DNA from: Methylobacterium sp. Leaf125
GTDB taxonomy: Bacteria; Pseudomonadota; Alphaproteobacteria; Rhizobiales; Beijerinckiaceae
Direction: 5' to 3'
DNA: 52,507 nucleotides
NCBI RefSeq assembly: GCF_001423085.1
Contig: NZ_LMNU01000007.1
Location: 1-52,507 of the forward strand
The notes below the pieces were generated by a model. That model was not told the DNA's origin. It saw nothing but the letters and a program-made list of their open reading frames with translations, and ran no database searches. The translations under genes were made by a program, and so were the position numbers. This document shows, piece by piece, positions 26,549 to 35,692 of the stretch (positions are counted from its first letter, which is position 1; every line of letters begins with the position of its first letter).

Positions 26549-27789
26549 CACACCACCCGCTCGCCGGCGCGCCAGACCTGGCGTACCACCGGCACGCCCC
26601 GGGCGAGGCGGACGCGGACGAGATCGGCGCGCAGGCCCGGCGCCAGCCGTCCGCGATCGGTCAGGCCGGTGGCGCGGGCAGGGTTGGCCGTCACGGTGGC
26701 CAGGGCCTCTGGCAGGGTGATGCCGGGGACGCGCTCGGGCAAGCCGAAAGCCGCCATCAGCAGGCTCGCCGGCACGTAGTCCGAGGACAGTATGCTGAGG
26801 GTCCCGGCCTCCGCCAGGGTGTGAGCCGCGACGTTACCGGAATGCGAGCCACCCCGGATCAGGTTGGGCGCCCCCATCATCACGGTGATGCCGGCCGCGT
26901 GCGAGGCCTCGGCCGCCTCCAGGGTGGTGGGGAATTCGGCGAGCACCACGGATTCCTCCCGCGAGAGCGCGACATCCGCCAGGGTGGTGTCGTCGTGGCT
27001 GGCCAGAGGGATGCCGTGGGCGTGGGCGAGTGCCACCAGGGCGGGCCGGTTCACGGCGTTGAGGGCGTGGCCGTCGCGCATCTTACGGGCGGTGCTGCGC
27101 TTTATCTCCTCCAGGGAGCGGCCGCCGCGCCCGGCATACACGTAGTACTTGTCGACGTCACGGAACTGGCGCTGGCCCGGCGTGTGGTCCATCAGCGACA
27201 GCAGGCCGATGGCGTAGCGCCCGGCGAAGGCGCGCACGGTCTCGACCACGTCGGGGGAGGGAATCTCGCAGCGCAGGTGGGTGCGGTGCTCGGCCCGGAA
27301 CAGGCCGGCCTCCTGCGCCTCCGCCAGGGCGGCGGCGAGCAGCTCCAGCTCGGTGCCGAGGCCGCTGCCGTCCGGATCGGTGCCGGCGCGCAGCGAATCG
27401 AACACCGTGGTGATGCCGGACGCCGCGATCTGCGCGTCGTAGGCCAGCACCGCCCCGAGGGGATGCCAGCGCACGCCGGGGCGCGGGGCGTAGTGGCTCT
27501 CCAGGTGGTCGGTGTGGAGCTCGACGAGGCCCGGGATGAGGATGTCGCCGGCGCAGTCGAGGCCGCGCCCGGGGGCACGCCCGGTGCCGATCTCGGCGAT
27601 GCGCCCGTCGACCACGGCGAGCCAGCCATCCTCGACCCGGTCGGGCAGGACCAGGCGCGCGTTCTCGAGGATCTCGACCCGATCCGTGCGGCTTGCCTGA
27701 TCTTGCACGCTTGCCTGATCCCGCACGCTTGCCTGATCCCGTACGCTGGCCTGATCCCGCATGCTCGCCTGTTCCCGATCCGGTGTCAT
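26548..27789 (-). CDS. phnM: Alpha-D-ribose 1-methylphosphonate 5-triphosphate diphosphatase
   Basis: The 413-residue amidohydrolase removes pyrophosphate from the ribosyl-phosphonate triphosphate made by PhnGHI. Metal ligands are seen in VELHTDHLESH, with further His in LMDHTPG, SHDDTT and ASHAAG. The first 36 residues are a variable repeat (RDQASV-type, five copies) encoded by 18-bp units, not seen in the usual family start; the catalytic domain begins at about RVEILENARLVLP. The ATG overlaps the phnL stop by 4 bases, and the stop overlaps phnN. The repeated leader is probably neutral. Confidence 0.93.
   Translation of the reverse strand: MTPDREQASMRDQASVRDQASVRDQASVQDQASRTDRVEILENARLVLPDRVEDGWLAVVDGRIAEIGTGRAPGRGLDCAGDILIPGLVELHTDHLESHYAPRPGVRWHPLGAVLAYDAQIAASGITTVFDSLRAGTDPDGSGLGTELELLAAALAEAQEAGLFRAEHRTHLRCEIPSPDVVETVRAFAGRYAIGLLSLMDHTPGQRQFRDVDKYYVYAGRGGRSLEEIKRSTARKMRDGHALNAVNRPALVALAHAHGIPLASHDDTTLADVALSREESVVLAEFPTTLEAAEASHAAGITVMMGAPNLIRGGSHSGNVAAHTLAEAGTLSILSSDYVPASLLMAAFGLPERVPGITLPEALATVTANPARATGLTDRGRLAPGLRADLVRVRLARGVPVVRQVWRAGERVV
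27692..27781 (-). repeat. 18-bp tandem repeat x5 at phnM 5' end
   Basis: Five 18-bp units (plus-strand type CTTGCCTGATCCCGCACG) begin at 27692, 27710, 27728, 27746 and 27764. They encode the RDQASV repeats at the PhnM N-terminus. All are multiples of three, so copy-number change would not shift the frame. Confidence 0.92.
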
Positions 27790-28514
27790 GCCGCCAGCGC
27801 TCCGTGGAAGGCCGAGACGTCGACGATGCGCGTCGCCACCGCCTGGCGCACGTCCGCATCGTGGAAGATGCCGAGGATGGCGGTGCCGGCGGCCCGCTTC
27901 TCGGCGATGAGGTCCACCACCACGGCGCGGTTCTGCGCGTCGAGGGAGGCGGTGGGCTCGTCCATGAGCAGGATCGGCCGGTCGGCGATGAGGCCCCGGG
28001 CGATGTTCACCCGCTGCTGCTCGCCCCCCGAGAAAGTGGCGGGCGGGAGCGCCCACAGGCGCTTGGGCAGGTTGAGCCGGGCCAGCAGGTCGGCCGCCCG
28101 GGTCCGGGCCGCCGCGGGGGCGAGGCCGCCCTCGATCCCGGCGGCCTCCACCACGGCGCGGGCGCCGACCCGGGGGATCACCCGCAGGAACTGCGAGACG
28201 TAGGCGAGGGTGGTGCGGCGCAGCCCCAGGATCTCCCGCGGCGCGGCCGTGGCGAGGTCGACGCTGCGGTCCCCGTCGCGGACCCGGATCGCCCCGGCGG
28301 CGCAGCGGTAGTTGCCGTAGGCCATCTTCAGCAGGGAGGACTTGCCCGCGCCGGAGGCCCCGCCGAGCACGACGCACTCGCCCGGGTGGACCGCCAGGGT
28401 GGCGCCGGCGATCACCGGCAGCACGGCGCCGCCGCGCAGGTGCAGGGTGAAGCTCTTGGCCACGTCTTCGAAGACGAGGAGAGGCAGAGGAGACGAGGAG
28501 GGAGCGGGCGTCAT
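27786..28514 (-). CDS. phnL: C-P lyase ABC-type protein PhnL
   Basis: The 242-residue ABC ATPase has Walker A GASGAGKSS, signature FSGGEQQRVN and Walker B ILLMDEPTASLD. PhnL is a non-transport ABC subunit that associates with the C-P lyase core and PhnK. The variable N-terminal Pro/Ser run (MTPAPSSSPLPLL) is a short low-complexity leader. Stop overlaps the phnM start (ATGA) and start overlaps the phnK stop (ATGA). Confidence 0.93.
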   Translation of the reverse strand: MTPAPSSSPLPLLVFEDVAKSFTLHLRGGAVLPVIAGATLAVHPGECVVLGGASGAGKSSLLKMAYGNYRCAAGAIRVRDGDRSVDLATAAPREILGLRRTTLAYVSQFLRVIPRVGARAVVEAAGIEGGLAPAAARTRAADLLARLNLPKRLWALPPATFSGGEQQRVNIARGLIADRPILLMDEPTASLDAQNRAVVVDLIAEKRAAGTAILGIFHDADVRQAVATRIVDVSAFHGALAA

Positions 28515-29281
28515 GCGGCGAGCACCGAGGAGACGAGGAGCTGGGTATAGGCGGCCTGCGGGTCGTCGAGGACCTGGTCGGTCAGGCCGGTCTCGATCAC
28601 CCGGCCGGCCCGCATCACGAGGACGCGGTGCGAGAGCAGGCGCGCCACGGCGAGGTCGTGGGTGACGATGATGACCGCGAGGCCGAGCTCGGCCACCAGG
28701 CCCCGGATCATGTCGAGGAGCCGGGCCTGGACCGAGACGTCGAGGCCCGAGGTCGGCTCGTCCATCAGCACGAGGCGGGGCGCGGTGACGAGGTTGCGGG
28801 CGATCTGCAGGCGCTGGCGCATGCCGCCGGAGAACCGGGTGGGCGGGTCGTCGATCCGGTCCGCGGCGATCTCGACGCGGGCGAGCCAGTCGAGGGCGGT
28901 GGCGCGGATGCGGCCGTAATGACGGTCGCCGACCCCCATCAGGCGCTCGCCGACATTGCCTCCGGCCGAGACCGCCATGCGCAGGCCCTGCGTCGCGTCC
29001 TGGCGCACGAACCCCCAGTCGGTGCGCATCAGCGCGCGCCGCTCGACCAGGCTCAGGGTGTCGAGGTCGCGCGTGGCGCCGTCGCGCATGCGGTAGGCGA
29101 CCGACCCCGCATCGGCCGCGACCTCGCCGGCGATGAGCGAGAGCAGGGTCGACTTGCCGGAGCCCGATTCGCCGACCACCGCCAGGACCTCGCCGGGGTC
29201 GAGGGTGAAGCCGATGCCGTCGCAGGCGAGGCGGCCGCCGTAGCGCTTGGTCAGGCCCGCGACGCTCAGGAGCGGTTCCAT
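28511..29281 (-). CDS. phnK: C-P lyase ABC-type protein PhnK
   Basis: The 256-residue ABC ATPase has Walker A GESGSGKST, signature FSGGMRQRLQ and Walker B LVLMDEPTSGLD. It also has the H-loop VTHDLAV. PhnK binds the PhnGHIJ core in the cytoplasm and supports turnover. It is coupled to phnJ (TGATG) and phnL (ATGA). The oligopeptide-transporter-like C-terminal part is normal for the family. Confidence 0.94.
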   Translation of the reverse strand: MEPLLSVAGLTKRYGGRLACDGIGFTLDPGEVLAVVGESGSGKSTLLSLIAGEVAADAGSVAYRMRDGATRDLDTLSLVERRALMRTDWGFVRQDATQGLRMAVSAGGNVGERLMGVGDRHYGRIRATALDWLARVEIAADRIDDPPTRFSGGMRQRLQIARNLVTAPRLVLMDEPTSGLDVSVQARLLDMIRGLVAELGLAVIIVTHDLAVARLLSHRVLVMRAGRVIETGLTDQVLDDPQAAYTQLLVSSVLAA

Positions 29282-30210
29282 CACGCGGCCTCCCCGGTAT
29301 GGCCGTCGGCAAGACGGGTTTCGGCAAGACGGGTCTCGCCGAGGCGGGTTTCGCAATGGTCGGTGTCCGAGCAGACGAACATCCGGCCGCCGGCATCGTC
29401 GAGGACGACCTCGTCGAGGTAGACGTCCTCGGCGCCGCAGAGGGCGCAGGGGCGATCGAAGCGCTGGACCCGGAAGGGATGGTCCTCGAAGTCGAGGCTG
29501 CGCACCCGGGTGTAGGGCGGGATCGCGTAGATGCGCTTCTCGCGGCCGGCCCCGAAGAGCTGGAGGGCGGGGCAGTCGTCCATCTTGGGGTTGTCGAATT
29601 TCGGGGTCGGGGAGGGGTCCATCACGTAGCGGCCGGCCACCTCCACCGGGTAGGCGTAGGTGGTGGCGATGTGGCCGTGCCGGGCGATGTCCTCGTAGAG
29701 CTTGACGTGCATGAGGCCGTACTCGGCCAGCGCGTGGAGCTGGCGCGTCTCGGTCTCGCGCGGTTCGAGGAAGCGCAGGGGCTCGGGGATCGGCACCTGG
29801 TAGACGAGGACCTGCCCCTCGGCGAGCGGCGCCTCCGGGATGCGGTGGCGGGTCTGGATCACCGTGGCCTCGGCCGTCCGCGTCGTGGTGGCGATTCCGG
29901 CGGTGGCGGTGAAGAAGCGCCGGATCGAGACCGCGTTGGTGGTGTCGTCCGCCCCCTGGTCGATCACCTTGAGCACGTCGGCGGCGCCGAGGATCGCGGC
30001 GGTGACCTGCACCCCGCCGGTGCCCCAGCCGTAGGGCATCGGCATCTCGCGGGCGGCGAAGGGCACCTGGTAGCCCGGGATCGCGATGGCCTTGAGGATG
30101 GCCCGGCGGATCATCCGCTTCGTGCCCTCGTCGAGATAGGCGAAGTTGTAGCCGGCGCCGGCCGAGACGGTGACGGTTGCGCGGGCGACGGCAGGATTTG
30201 GCGGGTTCAT
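29281..30210 (-). CDS. phnJ: Alpha-D-ribose 1-methylphosphonate 5-phosphate C-P lyase
   Basis: The 309-residue radical-SAM enzyme breaks the carbon-phosphorus bond, giving 5-phosphoribosyl 1,2-cyclic phosphate and the alkane. The unusual cluster motif C-X2-C-X21-C-X5-C is complete (CALC ... CSDTDHC). The N-terminal GYNFAYLDEGTKRMIRRAIL is also typical. The last 23 residues contain ETRLGETRLAETRL, a 15-bp repeat addition after the domain. It is coupled to phnI (ATGA) and phnK (TGATG). Confidence 0.96.
   Translation of the reverse strand: MNPPNPAVARATVTVSAGAGYNFAYLDEGTKRMIRRAILKAIAIPGYQVPFAAREMPMPYGWGTGGVQVTAAILGAADVLKVIDQGADDTTNAVSIRRFFTATAGIATTTRTAEATVIQTRHRIPEAPLAEGQVLVYQVPIPEPLRFLEPRETETRQLHALAEYGLMHVKLYEDIARHGHIATTYAYPVEVAGRYVMDPSPTPKFDNPKMDDCPALQLFGAGREKRIYAIPPYTRVRSLDFEDHPFRVQRFDRPCALCGAEDVYLDEVVLDDAGGRMFVCSDTDHCETRLGETRLAETRLADGHTGEAA
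29308..29352 (-). repeat. 15-bp tandem repeat x3 at phnJ 3' end
   Basis: Three 15-bp units (GGCAAGACGGGTTTC, near copies at 29323 and 29338) encode the ETRL(G/A) tail of PhnJ. They share the GGCAAG core with the other arrays of the window. Confidence 0.85.
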
Positions 30211-31334
30211 TCGGCGGCCTCCCGCAGGGGGGATTCGTCGGAAGCGGGCGCCGGCGCGGCCGCCCGGGCGGCGTGCTCGGCCCGCAGGCGCCGCACCAGT
30301 TCGAGCTCGGCCTGGAAGTCGACGTAGTGCGGCAGCTTCATGTGCTCGACGAAGCCGGTCGCCTGCAGGCTGTCGCAATGGGCGAGGACGAATTCCTGGT
30401 CCTGGGCCGGCACCGCCACGGGCTCGCCGAGTTCGGCGGCCCGGAGCGAGCGGTCGACCAGCGCCATCGCCATGGCCTTGCGCTCGCCCTGGCCGAAGAC
30501 GAGGCCGTAGCCCCGGGTGAATTGCGGCGGCACCGCGCCGTGGCCGTGGAACTGGTTGATCATCTGGCACTCGGTCAGCGCGACCGTGCCGAGGCTGACG
30601 GGAAAGCCGAGCTCCTCCGGCGTGAAGGCGAGCTCCACTGCCCCGACCCGGATCTCGCCGACGAAGGGATGGGTGCGGCCGTAGCCGCGCTGGGTCGAGT
30701 AGCCGAGGGCCAGGAGGAAGCCCTCGTCGCCCCGGGCCAGCCCCTGGAGCCGCACCGCGCGGTCGGCCGGGTAGTCCACCGGCTCGCGGGTGAGGTCGCC
30801 GACGGGGGCGCCTTCGTCCGGGGGGGAGGGTTCAAGCAGGCCGGCCTGGCCCAGGAGATCGGTGACCCGCGGGCAGGCGGCGGCATCGGCCTCCGGCTCG
30901 GCCTCGGCGGCGGGGTCGGGGGAGCCTGCATCGGCCAGGCCGAAATCCACGAGGCGGTGGGTGTAGTCGAAGGTCGGGCCGAGCACCTGTCCGCCGGGCA
31001 GGTCCTTGAAGGTGGCGGAGATGCGCCGCGCCAGCGTCATCGCGCCGGTGTCGACCGGCTCGGTGGCGCCGAAGCGCGGCAGGGTGGTGCGGTAGGCCCG
31101 CACCAGGAACACCGCCTCGACCACGTCCCCCCGGGCCTGCTTCAGGGCGAGGGCGGCGAGGTCCGGGTCGTAGAGGGAGCCCTCGGTCATCACCCGGTCG
31201 ACGAGGAGGCGCATCTGCTCGCGGATCTGCGCCACGGTGAGCTCGGGCACGGCCGGGTCGCCGCGCCGGACCTCGGCCAGAAGCCGGTGGGCGTTGTCGA
31301 TGGCGGCCTCGCCGCCCTTTACCGCGACGTACAT
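30207..31334 (-). CDS. phnI: C-P lyase core subunit PhnI
   Basis: The 375-residue subunit, with PhnG and PhnH, displaces adenine from ATP with phosphonate to give ribose 1-phosphonate 5-triphosphate. Recognisable segments include MYVAVKGGEAAIDNAH, the GYSTQRGYGRTHPFVGEIR block, TECQMINQF and DFQAELELVRRLRAEH. It overlaps phnH by 16 bases and phnJ by 4. Length is normal apart from an acidic insert near residues 140-155. Confidence 0.95.
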   Translation of the reverse strand: MYVAVKGGEAAIDNAHRLLAEVRRGDPAVPELTVAQIREQMRLLVDRVMTEGSLYDPDLAALALKQARGDVVEAVFLVRAYRTTLPRFGATEPVDTGAMTLARRISATFKDLPGGQVLGPTFDYTHRLVDFGLADAGSPDPAAEAEPEADAAACPRVTDLLGQAGLLEPSPPDEGAPVGDLTREPVDYPADRAVRLQGLARGDEGFLLALGYSTQRGYGRTHPFVGEIRVGAVELAFTPEELGFPVSLGTVALTECQMINQFHGHGAVPPQFTRGYGLVFGQGERKAMAMALVDRSLRAAELGEPVAVPAQDQEFVLAHCDSLQATGFVEHMKLPHYVDFQAELELVRRLRAEHAARAAAPAPASDESPLREAAE

Positions 31335-32005
31335 GGCAGTGCCTCCGAACCTGCAGACCCGTCCGACCCCGGCACGGTTTCAGCGTCGACGGGCCGGGCC
31401 GAGCGGGGCAGCCCAGCGAGGCGGCCCGGCGCCACGAAGAGACAATCGATCCCGAGCGGGAAGCCCGCATGATTCGCGGCCCAGCGCGCGGTCCAGTCGG
31501 CGGGCAGGGGCCCGGCGGCGAACGGCGCCGTGCCGCGGATGCCGGGTCCGGCGAAAACCTGTCTCGCGCAAGCCTGTTCCGCGAAGTCCCGCCCATCCGC
31601 GTCCGAGAGGGTGTCGACGGCCAGGATCAGCGTGGCGGAGGCATCCGGGTAGGCGGGGGTGCCCGGCGCGAAATCCGTGAAGGGCGGGCAGCGGGCCGGA
31701 TCGGCGATCAGCGCGAAGGCCGCCCCTCCGGGGTTCGCGACCAGGGGCGCCCCGGTGTGGAAGCGCAGGAAGCCGGCGACCGCCGGGTCCGCCCGCAGGG
31801 GTGCATCGAGCCAGACCGGCGTGTCGGCGTCGGTGAGCGCCAGGGCCAGGGCCGCGAGTTCGGGGGTGAGGGGGGCGGGGGGTACCAGGGCGGTGACCAG
31901 GGGGCGGATCCGGCCGGGCCGGCTCAGGGCCTCCATGGCGGCGCGGAACACGGCCTGGCCCGCGTGGACGGGGTCGGCGAAGCCGTGGGCAAGCGTGGGC
32001 GCCAT
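31319..32005 (-). CDS. phnH: C-P lyase core subunit PhnH
   Basis: The 228-residue subunit belongs to the PhnGHI nucleosidase core. It begins MAPTLAHGFADPVHAGQAVFR, followed by EALSRPGRI and the C-terminal HAGFPLGIDCLFVAPG that is diagnostic of the family. The last 30 residues overlap phnI in another frame and are a poorly conserved tail. The ATG overlaps the phnG stop (TGATG). Confidence 0.93.
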   Translation of the reverse strand: MAPTLAHGFADPVHAGQAVFRAAMEALSRPGRIRPLVTALVPPAPLTPELAALALALTDADTPVWLDAPLRADPAVAGFLRFHTGAPLVANPGGAAFALIADPARCPPFTDFAPGTPAYPDASATLILAVDTLSDADGRDFAEQACARQVFAGPGIRGTAPFAAGPLPADWTARWAANHAGFPLGIDCLFVAPGRLAGLPRSARPVDAETVPGSDGSAGSEALPCTSR

Positions 32006-32484
32006 CAATCCTCTCCCCGCGCCAGGGTGAAGAAGGTCACCCGGGTGGCCGCCGCCTTGCGGGCGGCCTGCTGCGCCGCGTCCGCCCGGCGGCCGGCGAT
32101 CTCGGCCAGGGCCGCCGCGAGGGCCGGGCGCGCCTCCGGGCGCTGCCAGTGGGCATCCAGGATGGCGGCGAGGCGGGCGCGGGCCCGGTCGCGGCCGAGG
32201 TGATAGGCGAAGCCGATCTCGCCGCCGGGCAGGCGCACCGCCGCCCGGGTCACCGTGGCCTCGCCGGCATTGAAGGCCCGGCCGTCGCCGCCGATCCGGC
32301 CGCGGACCATGACCAGGCCCGTCTCGGGGGCCCGCAGGTTCTCCGCCTCCGGGAGGGCGCCGGCCTGCGCCAGGACGTCCCGCAATTCGTCGGCGGTCGC
32401 CGCACCGGCCCACGCCATCGCCTGCCGGCGCGCGGCGAGGTCTGGCATCCCGGGCTCAGGTGGTGTTTGGCTGGCGCTCGGCAT
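32005..32484 (-). CDS. phnG: C-P lyase core subunit PhnG
   Basis: The 159-residue first gene of the C-P lyase operon encodes the smallest core subunit. Typical segments are RQAMAWAGAATADEL, PETGLVMVRGRIGG, FNAGEATVTRA and FAYHLGRDRARA. The ATG at 32484 lies 17 bases from the palindromic operator at 32502-32519. The next upstream gene, phnF, is transcribed in the opposite direction. Confidence 0.93.
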   Translation of the reverse strand: MPSASQTPPEPGMPDLAARRQAMAWAGAATADELRDVLAQAGALPEAENLRAPETGLVMVRGRIGGDGRAFNAGEATVTRAAVRLPGGEIGFAYHLGRDRARARLAAILDAHWQRPEARPALAAALAEIAGRRADAAQQAARKAAATRVTFFTLARGED

Positions 32485-32501
32485 CGATCGGTCTCCAAAC
32501 C

Positions 32502-32519
32502 TGTCTATATGTATAGACA
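32502..32519. promoter_or_regulatory. Putative PhnF operator
   Basis: TGTCTATATGTATAGACA is a perfect 8-bp inverted repeat (TGTCTATA-TG-TATAGACA) in the 108-bp phnG-phnF divergent region. GntR/HutC-type PhnF proteins bind TATAGAC-containing palindromes, so this is probably its site. It is the only AT-rich palindrome in the region. Confidence 0.75.
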
Positions 32520-32592
32520 AGTGGATGAGCGGGCGCAAGGGCTATCCAAGGGTTATCGAGGACGTGATGCAGGCCACCCACGCGAGACATCC

Positions 32593-33339
32593 ATGACCGA
32601 GGCGGGCGACACCCGCGTGACGGCGCTCCAGCGCGGGGGCGGCCTCGCCGCCTGGCGGCAGATCGCGGACACCCTGGCGGGCGAGATCCGCAGCGGGACC
32701 CTGGCCGCCGGGGCGCAGCTGCCGGCCGAATCGGCCCTGGCGGCGCGCTTCGGCGTGAACCGGCACACGGTGCGCCGGGCGCTCGGCGTGCTGGCCGAGG
32801 GCGGGCTGGTGCGGACCACGCAGGGCCGGGGCAGCTTCGTGGAGCAGGGGCCGATTGCCTACCCGATCGGCCCGCGCACCCGCTTCTCCGAGATCGTGTC
32901 GCGCACCGGGCGCGAGGCCTGGGGCGACCTGATCACGGCCGCCACCGTCCCGGCGGATGCCGACTGGGCCGAGGCCCTCGGGATCGCCCCGGGCGCGCCG
33001 ATCCTCGAACTCCTCACCGTGCACCGCGCCGACGGCGCCCCGATCTCGACGGCCCGGACCTGCCTGCCCCTGCCGCGCTTCGCCGGCTTCGACGCCGCCT
33101 ACGCCGCCAGCGGCTCGCTCACCCGCGCCTATGCGGTCTTCGGCGTGGCCGACTACACCCGGCTCTCGACCCGGATCGGTGCCCGCCCGGCCAGCCCCGA
33201 GGAGGCGGAGCGCCTGGACATCGCCCCCGGCCGCACCCTGATCGCCCTGTCGAGCGTGAACGTGGACGGCGCCGGCACACGCATCCAGGCCACCCGCAGC
33301 CTCTTCGCCGCCGACCGGGTGGAGCTGGTGGTGGAGTGA
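32593..33339 (+). CDS. phnF: GntR/HutC-family regulator of phosphonate genes
   Basis: The 248-residue regulator has an N-terminal winged helix (about 20-80, LAARFGVNRHTVRRALGVLAEGGLV). A UTRA ligand-binding domain (about 95-240) follows, with RFSEIVSRTGREA. It probably represses phnG-N until a phosphonate-derived ligand is present. It is divergent from phnG across the palindrome at 32502. The ATG at 32593 was chosen over an upstream extension. Confidence 0.9.
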   Translation: MTEAGDTRVTALQRGGGLAAWRQIADTLAGEIRSGTLAAGAQLPAESALAARFGVNRHTVRRALGVLAEGGLVRTTQGRGSFVEQGPIAYPIGPRTRFSEIVSRTGREAWGDLITAATVPADADWAEALGIAPGAPILELLTVHRADGAPISTARTCLPLPRFAGFDAAYAASGSLTRAYAVFGVADYTRLSTRIGARPASPEEAERLDIAPGRTLIALSSVNVDGAGTRIQATRSLFAADRVELVVE

Positions 33340-33573
33340 GGCCCCCCGGCCGGGGCGGGCGAGGCGCCGGCGGCAAGGGGCGGGCGCGGGACGCGGCAAG
33401 GGAGGCGGCAAGGAAAACGGCAAGGGATGGGGCAAGGGACGCGGCAAGGCGGAGGGCAAGGGAAGCGGCAAGGCGGACGGACAGCCCCTCGCCGCCGCCC
33501 GGATGCCGTCGCGGCATCCGGTCCCCGCGCGCTTCGTTGAGCTCGCGGCCCGGTCGGGCTATGCACGGGCCCC
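33340..33573. repeat. Intergenic region with 12-bp GGCAAG tandem repeat x7
   Basis: Between phnF and ygiQ no gene is supported. Seven perfectly phased 12-bp units, each starting GGCAAGG, run from 33395 to 33478. An additional GGCAAGG occurs at 33372. The array may affect transcription through phnF or simply be a slippage product. Confidence 0.85.
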
Positions 33574-35613
33574 ATGGACCTCCAAGCTTCCGTGAGTCGA
33601 TCCGTGGCTCCCCTCGCCTGCACGCCGCCGCTGAACAGGACGGCGGCGCCGTTCCTGCCCATGAGTCGCGCCGAGATGGACGCGCTCGGGTGGGACGCCT
33701 GCGACATCGTCCTGGTGACGGGTGACGCCTACGTGGATCATCCGAGCTTCGGCATGGCCATCATCGGCCGGCTGCTCGAGGCGCAGGGCTTCCGGGTCGG
33801 CATCATCGCGCAGCCCGACTGGCAATCGGCGGAGCCGTTCAAGGCGCTGGGCCGGCCGACGCTGTTCTTCGGCGTCACCGGCGGCAATCTCGACTCGATG
33901 GTGAACCGCTACACGGCGGACCGGCGCCTGCGCAGCGACGACGCCTATACGGCCGGCGGCGAAGGCGGCGCCCGGCCGGACCGCTGCACCATCGTCTACA
34001 CGCAGCGCTGCCGCGAGGCCTACAAGGACGTGCCGATCATCCTCGGCGGCATCGAGGCCTCGCTCCGCCGCATCGCCCACTACGATTACTGGTCCGACAA
34101 GGTGCGCCGCTCGATCCTGGCGGATGCCAAGGCCGACCTGCTCCTCTACGGCAATGCCGAGCGCGCCGTGGTCGAGGTGGCCAACCGCCTCGCGGCCGGC
34201 GAGGCGCCGCAGGATCTCGACTCCGTCCGGGGCGTCGCCCTGTTCCGCCGCGTGCCCGAGGGCTACACCGAACTGCCCGCCGACGACCTCGATTCGGCCG
34301 ACGAGGCCGCGAGCCGCCGCCCCGGCGAGACCGTGATCCGGCTCCCCGCCTACGACGAGGTCAAGGACGACAAGGAGGCCTATGCCCGCGCAAGCCGTGT
34401 GCTGCACCGGGAGGCCAACCCCGGCAACGCGCGTCCCCTGGTCCAGCGCCACGGCGACCGCGACCTGTGGCTGAATCCGCCGCCGATCCCGCTCTCCAGC
34501 GCGGAGATGGATGCGGTCTACGACCTGCCCTACGCTCGCGCCCCCCATCCGGCCTACGGCGACGCGAAGATCCCCGCCTGGGACATGATCAAGTTCTCGG
34601 TGACGATCATGCGCGGCTGCTTCGGCGGCTGCACCTTCTGCTCCATCACCGAGCACGAGGGCCGCGTGATCCAGAACCGCTCGGAGGGCTCGATCCTGCG
34701 CGAGATCGAGCACATCCGCGACAAGACCCCGGGCTTCACGGGCGTGATCTCCGACGTGGGTGGGCCCACGGCCAACATGTACCGGATGGCCTGCAAGGAC
34801 CCGAAGATCGAGGCGGCCTGCCGGCTGCCCTCCTGCGTCTTCCCCGACATCTGCCCGAACCTGAACACCTCGCACGACGACCTGATCCGGCTCTATCGCA
34901 AGGTCCGCGAGGTGAAGGGCGTCAAGAAGGTGATGGTCGCCTCCGGCGTGCGCTACGACCTCGCGGTCCGAAGCCCCGAATACGTCGAGGAGCTGGTGAC
35001 CCACCACGTCGGCGGCCGCCTCAAGATCGCCCCCGAGCACACCGAGCGCGGCCCCCTCGACCTGATGATGAAGCCGGGCATCGGCACCTACGACCGCTTC
35101 AAGGAGATGTTCGACGCCGCCGCCCAGAAGGCCGGCAAGAAGTACTACCTGATCCCGTACTTCATCGCGGCGCATCCGGGCACGACCGACGCGGACATGC
35201 TGAACCTCGCCCTGTGGCTGAAGAAGAACGACTACCGGGCCGACCAGGTCCAGACGTTCCTGCCCTCGCCCATGGCGACCGCCACGACCATGTACCACAC
35301 CGAGATCAACCCGCTGCAGGGCGTGCGGCGCGGCGGCAGCGAGCCGGTCGACGCGATCAAGGGGATGCGGCAGCGCCGGCTGCACAAGGCGTTCCTGCGC
35401 TATCACGACCCCGAGAACTGGCCGCTGCTGCGCGAGGCGCTGCGGGCGATGGGCCGGGCGGATCTCATCGGGCCGCGGCCGGACCAGCTGATTCCGGTCT
35501 CGCAGCCCTCCGGAACCGGTCCTGCGGCGGGCAAGGGGCGCGGCCAGCCGCACCCTGCGCGCCATCCGGGGGCGCCGCGCTTCACCACGAAGGGCGTGCC
35601 GCTGCGCAAGTGA
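33574..35613 (+). CDS. ygiQ: YgiQ family radical SAM protein
   Basis: The 679-residue protein has an N-terminal cobalamin-binding-like domain ([19 protein letters not shown], about 45-130) and a central radical-SAM domain. The CX3CX2C cluster motif GCFGGCTFC is near residue 350, and a C-terminal DUF3362-like region follows. The biochemical function is unknown. It lies between phnF and the phnCDE genes and is transcribed away from the phn operons, so a role in phosphonate use is not implied. Confidence 0.92.
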   Translation: MDLQASVSRSVAPLACTPPLNRTAAPFLPMSRAEMDALGWDACDIVLVTGDAYVDHPSFGMAIIGRLLEAQGFRVGIIAQPDWQSAEPFKALGRPTLFFGVTGGNLDSMVNRYTADRRLRSDDAYTAGGEGGARPDRCTIVYTQRCREAYKDVPIILGGIEASLRRIAHYDYWSDKVRRSILADAKADLLLYGNAERAVVEVANRLAAGEAPQDLDSVRGVALFRRVPEGYTELPADDLDSADEAASRRPGETVIRLPAYDEVKDDKEAYARASRVLHREANPGNARPLVQRHGDRDLWLNPPPIPLSSAEMDAVYDLPYARAPHPAYGDAKIPAWDMIKFSVTIMRGCFGGCTFCSITEHEGRVIQNRSEGSILREIEHIRDKTPGFTGVISDVGGPTANMYRMACKDPKIEAACRLPSCVFPDICPNLNTSHDDLIRLYRKVREVKGVKKVMVASGVRYDLAVRSPEYVEELVTHHVGGRLKIAPEHTERGPLDLMMKPGIGTYDRFKEMFDAAAQKAGKKYYLIPYFIAAHPGTTDADMLNLALWLKKNDYRADQVQTFLPSPMATATTMYHTEINPLQGVRRGGSEPVDAIKGMRQRRLHKAFLRYHDPENWPLLREALRAMGRADLIGPRPDQLIPVSQPSGTGPAAGKGRGQPHPARHPGAPRFTTKGVPLRK

Positions 35614-35692
35614 CCGCCCTGAGCCGATGACGGCCGCGCGCCATGTGCGCCGTCTCACCCCGCTTTGGGAACGAGGGCCTTACGCAGGCCGG

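Noticed and set aside
33395..33478. Possible CRISPR array
   Set aside because: Units are only 12 bp without spacers and no cas genes are nearby; it is a simple tandem repeat.
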